A DNA stretch of 64,000 nt from positions 1 through 64,000 of the forward strand of contig CAZSUW010000001.1 in assembly GCA_964610115.1 (NCBI GenBank). Direction: 5' to 3'. The position numbers were made by a program, and so were the translations under genes. Of the stretch, positions 49,423 through 56,771 are shown one piece after another. The notes under the pieces were generated by a model, which saw nothing but the letters and a program-made list of their open reading frames with translations, was not told where the DNA came from and did not search any database. The first letter of the stretch is position 1, and every line of letters begins with the position of its first letter. The stretch comes from Litorimonas sp964610115 (GTDB lineage Bacteria > Pseudomonadota > Alphaproteobacteria > Caulobacterales > Maricaulaceae).

Positions 49423-49599
49423 ATGCGGTTCGAATATAAAGTGGTCACTTTACAGGCCAGTGTTTGGAAGAATAAAGCCGAGACCCGCGATGCGACTTTC
49501 CAGGCCGAGTTAAACCAATTGGGCGCGCTTGGGTGGGATTTGGTTGGCGTCAGCCCCTATGCACAAAATGTGCAGCTTTTCCTGAAGCGGGCGAAATAG
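49423..49599 (+). CDS. DUF4177 small protein (58 aa)
   Basis: The start at 49423 (MRFEYKVVTLQ) is two bases past the stop of the preceding gene. The protein has RFEYKVVTL, ELNQLGALGWDLVGVSPY, and LFLKRAK, the typical DUF4177 pattern. The frame is open upstream to 49354, but that would read through the previous gene. Two DUF4177 copies in tandem behind SPFH and Arc-like genes form a compact four-gene module. The function of the family is not known. Confidence 0.85.
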   Translation: MRFEYKVVTLQASVWKNKAETRDATFQAELNQLGALGWDLVGVSPYAQNVQLFLKRAK

Positions 49600-49629
49600 C
49601 CCTCCCTTTACGGTCTGGATGTGTGGGCT

Positions 49630-50787
49630 TTAGGGCACGCTCTTGCCGCGGATAATCCGCCAGGCGCGACGGCTTTGACGGCGAAGTGCATGCATCGGAC
49701 TGCTCGCGAGTTTGGCCAAGCGGCGTAGGCGACGCCATCGCTTGCGGGCTTCGGGTTTGTATTCAGGCGTCAGTAAGTCATAAAATACGTCAACGACGGT
49801 ATCCCAGCTATATTTTTCGGCGTGAGTGCGGGCGTCTTCCCGCGATAACTTTAGTGCTTCGAGGCAGGCTGTTCGCAAGTCATGATCGACAATGCCAGCC
49901 TTGGAGCCGGGGATAATGTCGATTGGGCCACTGACGGGATAGGCCGCTACCGGTGTCCCGGTCGCCATGGCTTCGATAATGACCAGCCCAAATGTATCGG
50001 TCAGGGATGGAAAGACGAAAACGTCAGCATCCGCAAAATGTCTGGCGAGATCTTCGCCAAATTTCGCGCCGGTAAAGACGATGTCCGGATAGCGTTTGCG
50101 CAACTCTGCTTCCTGCGGGCCTTTGCCGACCACCACTTTGGTCCCAGGAAGGTCAAGGTCGAGAAAGGTTTCGATGTTTTTCTCCACGGCGACGCGGCCC
50201 ACATTGACCCAGATGGGGCGCTCCAGACCTGCATAGACATCATCATCAGCGCGAGTTTCCACCAACCGCTTTTCGGGGTGAAACAGGGCGGTATCTACCC
50301 CACGTGCCCAGACGCCGAGGCGGGTAAAGCCGCGCTCCGAAAGAAACGCCTCCATAGACGGCGTTGTGACCATTGTCCGCCCGCCTGCATTATGGAAATC
50401 GCGGACAAATTTATAGGTCGCGGCCATGGGGATGAAGGGCACGCGTGCCTTGATATATTCAGGGAATTTCGTGTGGTAGCTGGTGGTGAACGGCATGCCC
50501 CAGCGCAAGCAAAGTTTTCGGGCGGCCTGCCCCAACGGCCCTTCTGTGGCGATGTGTACCGCTTCCGGGCCAAATTGGACCATGCGTCTCTCCACATCGC
50601 GTTTAGCGAATAAGGCTAAGCGAATGTCTGGATAGGTCGGCAAAGGGAGGGTCATATAGCCGTCTGACGGGGCGATAACCTCCACGGAATGGCCACGCTC
50701 CCGCAATGTCGTCACTGTGGTATCAAGAGTGCGGACCACACCGTTCATCTGCGGGTGCCAAGCATCTGTGACGAGCAGGATTTTCAT
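49630..50787 (-). CDS. Glycosyltransferase family 1/4 (MgtA-like)
   Basis: A GT-B glycosyltransferase of 385 residues. The N-terminal domain starts ILLVTDAWHPQMNGVVRTLD. The C-terminal domain has NVGRVAVEKNIETFL, VVGKGPQEAELRKRYP, and the donor-binding PSLTDTFGLVIIEAMATGTPVAAYPVSGP (E-x7-E type). It resembles MgtA/PimB-like mannosyl- or glucosyltransferases that build glycolipids; donor and acceptor are unknown. A basic C-terminus (KRWRRLRRLAKLA, RRQSRRAWRIIRG) may associate with the membrane. It runs opposite to the SPFH module and ends 30 bases from it. Confidence 0.93.
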   Translation of the reverse strand: MKILLVTDAWHPQMNGVVRTLDTTVTTLRERGHSVEVIAPSDGYMTLPLPTYPDIRLALFAKRDVERRMVQFGPEAVHIATEGPLGQAARKLCLRWGMPFTTSYHTKFPEYIKARVPFIPMAATYKFVRDFHNAGGRTMVTTPSMEAFLSERGFTRLGVWARGVDTALFHPEKRLVETRADDDVYAGLERPIWVNVGRVAVEKNIETFLDLDLPGTKVVVGKGPQEAELRKRYPDIVFTGAKFGEDLARHFADADVFVFPSLTDTFGLVIIEAMATGTPVAAYPVSGPIDIIPGSKAGIVDHDLRTACLEALKLSREDARTHAEKYSWDTVVDVFYDLLTPEYKPEARKRWRRLRRLAKLASSPMHALRRQSRRAWRIIRGKSVP

Positions 50788-50891
50788 ATGGGTCCCATAA
50801 AGACTCCATCCGATGAAGTCGCCCGAAATCCTGACGGATATGCTAAGCTTTTTGGCTCTAAATGATCAGCAAATCGGCCCAAAACGCAAGA

Positions 50892-50907
50892 TTGCACAAA
50901 AATGCAA
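50892..50907. promoter_or_regulatory. Palindrome upstream of TonB receptor gene 2 (possible operator)
   Basis: TTGCA-N6-TGCAA lies in the 233-base interval between the glycosyltransferase and the receptor gene; the sequence AAAATGCA recurs 22 bases downstream. Half-sites of this kind are common for LacI-type regulators, which often control TonB receptors for sugars. No regulator gene is adjacent, so this is tentative. I see nothing else in the interval except a ribosome binding site. Confidence 0.3.
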
Positions 50908-51020
50908 CACCTGCCCAAAAAATGCAGCCAATTTTGACTTAGTCACAGCCAGCGGCTTGCGCCGTCTCTGTCAGTCCCATTACAGGCGGTTCACATACAT
51001 TTTGGAGGGGATCCCAAATC

Positions 51021-54000
51021 ATGATGAAACGCCTATTGTTGGCCAGCAGTATTGCTGCGCTGGCCATGTCTTCTGCTAACGCTCAAACATCCGCCGCTGA
51101 AGAGGATGAAATCGTCGTCACCGGTTCGCGGATCGCTCTTGATCCGAACATTGTAAGCTCTACGCCTGTTCAATCCTTAGACTCTGACGACATCCTCCAA
51201 TCCGGTGAGATTAACCTGTCAGAAATCGTGAACGATATCCCGGCGCTGATTTCATCAACTTCTACTGAAAATTCCGCCAGTGGCGGGGCGTCTCTGAACC
51301 TACGCGGTCTTGGTGGGGCGCGGACGCTAACCTTGGTCAATGGTCGCCGTCACGTACCCGGTTTCCGGGGTTCTTCTGCTGTTGATGTTGGCTCAATCCC
51401 CCGCGCCCTCGTTGAGCGCGTCGAAGTCACCACGGGTGGTGCATCAGCGATCTATGGTGCTGACGCGGTTACCGGTGTTGTAAACTTCGTCTTGAAAGAT
51501 GACTTCGAAGGCATTGACGCAAATCTGCAGGGCGGCATTTCGACAGAGTGGGACGCTGAAAACCTCGCTTTTGACCTGACGCTTGGTAAAAACTTCGACA
51601 ATGATCGCGGGAATATCACATTCAGCGCTAGCATCGTTGAAGATACGGGCCTGACCTATGGCGATCGCGACTTCTCTCGTGACAATAACATTGGCTATAA
51701 TATCGCCAACCCGGCCTTGCGTCTGCAGGTCACAGATATTGGCCCCGACACGCCAAACTTTTCTGGCTTGACCATTGGTACGCCGCTTTCTTCCATCGAC
51801 ACGGCGGGCCTGACAGCGGCTGAACTGGCGATCATTGCGCGGACAGAAGGCGCGGCACCCCGCATCATCAACCGTGACACGCGGGTTTGGTTGTCTTCAC
51901 AAGAAGGGTCCATTGCGCCTACCTTTGGTGGCCGGACTGTGAACTATGTCGACATCAACAATAACGGTATCGCTGACTGTCAGGAATCACGGGGCGGTCA
52001 AACCGGTTTCCTTGCGGGTTGCTGGGTGACGAACCCGGATGGAACCGTCAGCGTTTTTGAAGAATCTTTGATTGCGGACTCGTCCTTCCGCGGTGCCGCT
52101 TTGCCGGGCGGTGTCGGGAGTGGCGGTTTCTTCGACTTTAACGGCGATACGCTTTATCCTGAAACGGACAGCTACTCTTTCAACCTCAATTCTAACTATG
52201 AGCTGACACCAAATCTGACGGCTTACGTCGAAGCGAAATATGTTCTGGGTGAGTCAACGACCTCTGGCGAGCAGGATACATTCTATGACACGTTGTTTAT
52301 CGCTGGCGATAACCCGTTCATTCCGTCTCAGCTTGATCCTGTTGTCGCACAAACTGGGGGTTTGCTCTTAACGCAAGACCCGGTTGGCTTCCTGACAGGT
52401 CGCTATGACGATACAACAACGGAACGTGAAACAATCCGCTTAGTGGGTGGGGCGACTTACGAAATGGATAGTGGTCATACGTTTGACATTTCCGTCAACC
52501 ATGGCCGCTTTGAAAACACGCAAACTTTCTTCGACATCTATCTAGATCGTCAGTTTGCCGCGACCGATACAGTCGTCGATCCAGCCACGGGCGAAATTGT
52601 CTGTCGTTCCGATCTGGATCCGACGGCAACATATTCGATCGATTATTTCACGGCCGGCAATGGCTTTGCGGATGGTGGCTACTCCACGAACCAATATTAC
52701 TCCTTCACACCCGGTGATGGTCAGTGTCAGCCGCTCAACCCGTTTGGTCGCTTCTCAGTGAGCCAGGCGGCGCAAGACTTCATCGCCGCGCCGATCACGG
52801 ACAAGATTGAGCTGCGTCAGACAGTCGTGTCTGGTTATGCAGCCGGTGATTTCGATGTTATGGACTCACTGCTCGATGGTCCCATCGGCTATGCCGCTGG
52901 CTTTGAGTATCGAGAAGAGTCAAGCCGCAGTACGCTGGATGATGATCGTTTGGGTATTTTGCCAGACGGGTCGCCTTTGGGGGCAGGGACCTTATTGTCA
53001 GATGCGACTGGGTTCCTAAACACCGTTGTGAGCATCGACAATGATCAGCAATTCAACACGTTTGGCGAATATGATGTGAAAGAAGTCTTCGGCGAGGTTC
53101 GTCTCCCACTTCTTGCAGATCGCAGACACTTTAAAGAGCTCACCGTTGATGCCGCCGTTCGGTATGCGGATTACAGTACACTGGGTGGGCAAACGACATG
53201 GAAGCTGGGCGCAACCTGGTCGCCAGACGATAATGTCGCCATTCGTGGTACGCTTTCATCGGCTGTACGCGCGCCAAACATTTCCGAATTGTTTGATCCG
53301 AGCCTCCCGATTTTCATCGGTTCAAATGCTGATCCGTGTGATCCGGACAATATCGATCTCGGTGCGTCGGTGCGTCAAGCTAACTGCGTTGCTGCCTTAA
53401 CAGCAGCGGGTGTTCCGCAATCAGAAATTCTGGATGCAAGCGGAGGCTATATCTGGGAAAACCCACTCACAGGCCGTTTCTCTGGAACATCTGGGGGTAA
53501 CCCGGACCTTGAAGCTGAAACAGCTGATACCTTCACAATCGGTGCTGTCTTTACACCGACCTTCATTGATCGTTTCACTTTGACGGTCGATTATTGGGAT
53601 ATCGAGATCGATAACGCCATCGCGGCTGTTGCGGCCACAGATATCCTGGAGGGTTGTTTTGACTCCGGTGATTTCCCGAATGTTCCATTTTGTGGACAGT
53701 TTGAGCGTCGTGCTGATGGTGGTCTGAGTACACTTGACAGCGGCACAATCAACTTTGCCCGCCTTGAAGCAAGTGGTGTCGACTTTGCAGCCAATTATGG
53801 CTTTGATGTCGGTGCAAATGAATTCGGCGTGGCTCTTGTTGGTAGCTATCAAGAAAAGCTCGATCGCTTCTTCAACCCCCTTGATCTCGATGAGGTTGAT
53901 CCGGAGTTGAAAGAGGTTCAGCGTCCAGAGCTCTCAGGTAACTTGAACCTGACTTGGGCTCGCGGTCCATATGGTCTGGGTTTCCAAACCTCCTATCAGA

Positions 54001-54275
54001 GCAACCAGTTCATGGGCGAAATCACAGCGGCCCAAGCCGCCGCTGCAGCGGGAACGGATACGGGCCTCACCCACTTCGAGACCTATCTCGGTGGGGACGA
54101 AACGGGTGACACATTCATCTTTGATCTGAACGGCTCTTATGAGATTTCTGATCGCCTGTCTCTCTATGGCGGGGTGAATAACCTGACCGACGAGATTCCA
54201 TTCGTGAACCAGATTGCGTGGCCGGTCAGCCCGCGCGGACGCTTCGTCTTTATGGGCGTGAACTTCCGCATGTAG
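51021..54275 (+). CDS. TonB-dependent outer membrane receptor (1084 aa)
   Basis: The start has a strong GGAGGGG site. A signal peptide (KRLLLASSIAALAMSSANAQ) is followed by a TonB-box-like DEIVVTGSRI. The plug domain has LNLRGLGGARTLTLVNGRRHVPG, GSIPRALVERVEVTTGGASAIYGADAVTGVVNF (split for reading). The large barrel has extracellular loops that carry Cys pairs (as near DPNDCQESRGG-type and GCWVTNP). It ends in the aromatic strand RFVFMGVNFRM. This large subclass is typical of marine and oligotrophic Alphaproteobacteria. Ligand not predictable. It is followed by a TPR-sulfotransferase gene. Confidence 0.94.
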   Translation: MMKRLLLASSIAALAMSSANAQTSAAEEDEIVVTGSRIALDPNIVSSTPVQSLDSDDILQSGEINLSEIVNDIPALISSTSTENSASGGASLNLRGLGGARTLTLVNGRRHVPGFRGSSAVDVGSIPRALVERVEVTTGGASAIYGADAVTGVVNFVLKDDFEGIDANLQGGISTEWDAENLAFDLTLGKNFDNDRGNITFSASIVEDTGLTYGDRDFSRDNNIGYNIANPALRLQVTDIGPDTPNFSGLTIGTPLSSIDTAGLTAAELAIIARTEGAAPRIINRDTRVWLSSQEGSIAPTFGGRTVNYVDINNNGIADCQESRGGQTGFLAGCWVTNPDGTVSVFEESLIADSSFRGAALPGGVGSGGFFDFNGDTLYPETDSYSFNLNSNYELTPNLTAYVEAKYVLGESTTSGEQDTFYDTLFIAGDNPFIPSQLDPVVAQTGGLLLTQDPVGFLTGRYDDTTTERETIRLVGGATYEMDSGHTFDISVNHGRFENTQTFFDIYLDRQFAATDTVVDPATGEIVCRSDLDPTATYSIDYFTAGNGFADGGYSTNQYYSFTPGDGQCQPLNPFGRFSVSQAAQDFIAAPITDKIELRQTVVSGYAAGDFDVMDSLLDGPIGYAAGFEYREESSRSTLDDDRLGILPDGSPLGAGTLLSDATGFLNTVVSIDNDQQFNTFGEYDVKEVFGEVRLPLLADRRHFKELTVDAAVRYADYSTLGGQTTWKLGATWSPDDNVAIRGTLSSAVRAPNISELFDPSLPIFIGSNADPCDPDNIDLGASVRQANCVAALTAAGVPQSEILDASGGYIWENPLTGRFSGTSGGNPDLEAETADTFTIGAVFTPTFIDRFTLTVDYWDIEIDNAIAAVAATDILEGCFDSGDFPNVPFCGQFERRADGGLSTLDSGTINFARLEASGVDFAANYGFDVGANEFGVALVGSYQEKLDRFFNPLDLDEVDPELKEVQRPELSGNLNLTWARGPYGLGFQTSYQSNQFMGEITAAQAAAAAGTDTGLTHFETYLGGDETGDTFIFDLNGSYEISDRLSLYGGVNNLTDEIPFVNQIAWPVSPRGRFVFMGVNFRM

Positions 54276-54302
54276 GCTGACGTCACAGTCAAATGAATGA
54301 TT

Positions 54303-54330
54303 GCGGGGGCTTCGGCCTCCGTTTTCTTTT
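54303..54330 (+). terminator. Intrinsic terminator of TonB receptor gene 2
   Basis: CGGGGGC-TTCG-GCCTCCG (one G-T) is followed by TTTTCTTTT. It lies 28 bases after the stop codon and separates the receptor gene from the sulfotransferase gene, which therefore probably has its own promoter (54331-54409, no motif recognised). Confidence 0.85.
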
Positions 54331-54409
54331 GGCTGAAGGCTCTGCGTTGTGTCGTCTTGACCTCTAGGTTGATCGGCCTAGGCCTTATCGCAGGTCGCGA
54401 CTTTTCTTT

Positions 54410-56257
54410 ATGGCTTTGATCCGTCAGGACGGAGGAGTGAGTATTCCGCCAATGACATCGGACCCCCGACTTACGGAGGCAGAAAAAGCGTTCGCAAATG
54501 GCGCGCGCGATGATGGCCTATCCCATTTGCGTGCTGTGCTTAGTGATAAGACTGTGTCGTTTTCAACTTTTCAGGCAGCGGGGCGGCTATTCTGGGCGCA
54601 AGACGCGTGGTCCGAGGCTGTTGCAGCGTCTAATCGTGCGGATGCGGTGGACCCGCTTGATAGCGACTTTCAATCGATCCGCCGGGCGATTTCGCAAAAC
54701 AATCTAGCGGAGGCCGAGCGCATTGCAGAGCGCATGTTGCTCAGTTTGCCCGGTCACCCGCGCGCTCTCTACACGCTCGCACATGTCGCGCGTATCCGTC
54801 GTCGGCCGACTGCTTTTTTGGCGCATGTTCAGGCAGGTTTGGAAACGGCGCCCGGAAATATGATTTTGCGGCACATGCTGGTGAGTGCGCTGGAAGCAAC
54901 AGGCCGAGATAAAGAAGCCTTTTCCGAGGCGAAGCGTTTGCCAGAGATTGAGCGCAGTCCGGCGTCTATTCTCGAACTCGGACGATTGTTTCAGCGCTTT
55001 GGGCATAATGAAGATTTGATCCGTCTGTTCGAAGAGGCTGCGCGCACGATTGTCTTTACGCCCGAACAGCGCGGCGGCATGGATCTGGTCATGGGACATG
55101 CCCTGCGCGTTTTGGGCCGACGGGAAGAGGCGGAAGCGGCCTATAAACGCGCGATTGCGAGCCAGACACCGGCCACACCCGAAGCCTGGTGGGCGCTTTC
55201 AGATTTTACGACCTATCAATTTTCAGTCGACGAACAGCAAGAACTGGAAGCCCTCGTGGGGAATTCACGCCTACCCGCCCCTATGCGCAGTCAGCCTGCC
55301 TTCGCACTGGCCAAGGCGCGGGAGAGTAATATGGGCCTGGCAGGAGCCTTTGCGGACTATAAGCGGGCCAATGATCTTTACGGGCCGCGCGATTTTAAGC
55401 CAGACGCCTTTCTCTCGGCCGTAGAGCGAATTAAGCGATCTGTCACATCAGAAAGCCTTACTGTTCAAGCGGACGCTCAAGCGGTGCATAGTGACAATGT
55501 AAGGCCCATTTTCATTCTTGGCATGCCGCGATCAGGCTCAACTTTGTTAGAGCAAATTCTGTCCAGCCATTCGCAAATTGAAGGCACGCAAGAACTCCCC
55601 GTACTCCCCTCTGTGAAGCAATCCCTCCACCAATTTTGTGTTGATCGATTAGGCAGGTCCTATCTGGAAGGCCTTGGCGATATTCCCCGAGACCGTTTGA
55701 CAGAGGCGGGGCAATCTTATCTCTCGCAAGCCCAGCTTTTTCGGGCTGAAGGGACCCAGCCTTTCTTTATCGATAAGTTGCCGCAGAATTTCGAACACAT
55801 CGGCTTGATCCATAAAATCCTGCCGGATGCTATTGTGATCGATATACGTCGTCACCCCTTGGCGTGCGGGGTCAGTCTTTACCGCCAATATTTCGCCTCC
55901 GGTTGGGCGTGGGCCTATGACCTTTCCCATATTGGATCGTATTATCGGGGTTATCTCGCCTTGATGGATCATTGGGCGCAACTCTTGCCCGGGCGCGTGC
56001 TGACTATGCGTTATGAAGATCTCGTCGCTGATATGGAGGCGGTGGTTCGGGGTCTACTGGATTATGTTGGCGTTCCCTTTGAAGCGGCCTGTTTGTCATT
56101 TCACAAAAACAAGCGGGCTGTGCGTACGCCCAGTAGCGAACAAGTCCGGCAGCCTATCTACACGAAGTCGGTCGAATCATGGCGGGCGGTTGAACATGAA
56201 CTTGGACCCCTAAAGGCCGCCTTAGGGCCAGAGCTTCTGTCGAGATTCGTCAAATAG
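54410..56257 (+). CDS. Tetratricopeptide-repeat sulfotransferase (615 aa)
   Basis: The N-terminal ~330 residues are TPR helices (for example LAEAERIAERMLLSLPGHPRALYTLAHVARIRR in pieces LAEAERIAERMLLSLPG and ALYTLAHVARIRR; later RREEAEAAYKRAIASQTP). The C-terminal part is a sulfotransferase: PAPS-binding PSB loop ILGMPRSGSTLLEQIL near residue 370, then IGLIHKILPDAIVIDIRRHPLACGVSLY with the 3'-phosphate motif (RRHPLACGVSLY), and MRYEDLVADMEAV. Such enzymes may sulfate peptides, sugars or lipids. The start is uncertain: ATG 54410 is used, but GTG 54437 or ATG 54452 follow a GGAGGAG stretch. It lies right after a TonB receptor. Confidence 0.9.
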   Translation: MALIRQDGGVSIPPMTSDPRLTEAEKAFANGARDDGLSHLRAVLSDKTVSFSTFQAAGRLFWAQDAWSEAVAASNRADAVDPLDSDFQSIRRAISQNNLAEAERIAERMLLSLPGHPRALYTLAHVARIRRRPTAFLAHVQAGLETAPGNMILRHMLVSALEATGRDKEAFSEAKRLPEIERSPASILELGRLFQRFGHNEDLIRLFEEAARTIVFTPEQRGGMDLVMGHALRVLGRREEAEAAYKRAIASQTPATPEAWWALSDFTTYQFSVDEQQELEALVGNSRLPAPMRSQPAFALAKARESNMGLAGAFADYKRANDLYGPRDFKPDAFLSAVERIKRSVTSESLTVQADAQAVHSDNVRPIFILGMPRSGSTLLEQILSSHSQIEGTQELPVLPSVKQSLHQFCVDRLGRSYLEGLGDIPRDRLTEAGQSYLSQAQLFRAEGTQPFFIDKLPQNFEHIGLIHKILPDAIVIDIRRHPLACGVSLYRQYFASGWAWAYDLSHIGSYYRGYLALMDHWAQLLPGRVLTMRYEDLVADMEAVVRGLLDYVGVPFEAACLSFHKNKRAVRTPSSEQVRQPIYTKSVESWRAVEHELGPLKAALGPELLSRFVK

Positions 56258-56555
56258 ACGACGAAATCGACCGATTTCTCCTAACTCCATGGAATTGTTT
56301 GGCCCGGACCTCTTCTGGGCCGGTTATCGTGCCGCGACATATGCGCCCCCTATACTCGTGATCACCTCTCATGGGCGGCTGTGGTAACGTTATCCCCGCG
56401 GCCATCCACAATTGTCATTTGTGCCATTCTTTCACTGTCTCTCAAACTCCTTCATATGTTCCAATGACTTAGCGGATTGTCCCAAATGAGATTCGAGACG
56501 CTTCCGTGACAGTTTCGCAAAAGAGACATAAAAATTTCGTCGCAATTCCAAAGCC

Positions 56556-56570
56556 TTAACTGAGTCTTAA
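56556..56570 (+). promoter_or_regulatory. Perfect CtrA-type box upstream of nrdA
   Basis: TTAA-CTGAGTC-TTAA followed by C is the full consensus TTAA-N7-TTAAC of the cell-cycle regulator CtrA, known from Caulobacter. It is 202 bases before the nrdA start codon. Because nrdA supplies DNA precursors, cell-cycle control is plausible. A single perfect match can still arise by chance. Confidence 0.6.
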
Positions 56571-56623
56571 CTGTGTTGGGTGCCATAAGAGGACACAAGG
56601 TGTTGACGCGCCGCGCCATTTGA

Positions 56624-56639
56624 CCACTATATGTAGTTG
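56624..56639. promoter_or_regulatory. NrdR-like box upstream of nrdA
   Basis: The palindrome CCACTATATGTAGTTG matches the NrdR box pattern ACACTATATATAGTGT at 12 of 16 positions. NrdR represses ribonucleotide reductase genes and usually binds two boxes about three helical turns apart. I could not find a good second box at that spacing (only a weak one at 56660-56675), so the assignment is moderate. Confidence 0.5.
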
Positions 56640-56678
56640 AGGCGACCTGCTTCGTTCTAACACTTTGTATCAGGACAA

Positions 56679-56739
56679 GCCCATCAAGCGCGATGGGCAA
56701 TAGGGTCGTGTCGGCTGGTGACAGGGGTTGGGAAACCCC
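56679..56739 (+). other. Two hairpins in the nrdA 5' leader
   Basis: GCCCATC-aagcgc-GATGGGC (56679-56698) and GGGGTT-ggga-AACCCC (56724-56739) are perfect stems in the 93 bases before the ATG. The second ends 32 bases before the start codon and is followed by TTTATAACGGGGGTAAATAG. They could be part of a structured leader; no known riboswitch class was recognised. Confidence 0.5.
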
Positions 56740-56771
56740 ATTTATAACGGGGGTAAATAGAGACTGTGAAC

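Larger units (their letters stand above)
56258..56771 (+). other. 514-base interval before nrdA (leader and promoter region)
   Basis: The region holds, in order: a GGCCC/GGGCC hairpin without a T run (56299-56319) after the sulfotransferase gene; a stretch with GTTATCCCC and CCATCCACA, two weak DnaA-box-like sequences; a perfect CtrA box (56556-56570); a NrdR-like palindrome (56624-56639); and two hairpins just before the nrdA start. I see no credible open reading frame. Confidence 0.6.

Noticed and set aside
49048..49599. Toxin-antitoxin pair (Arc-like plus small proteins)
   Set aside because: The small proteins match DUF4177 rather than any toxin fold I recognise, and the genes are coupled to an SPFH gene instead of standing alone.
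56401..56410. Weak DnaA-box-like CCATCCACA upstream of nrdA
   Set aside because: It matches only seven of nine bases and stands alone, so I mention it only in the interval description.
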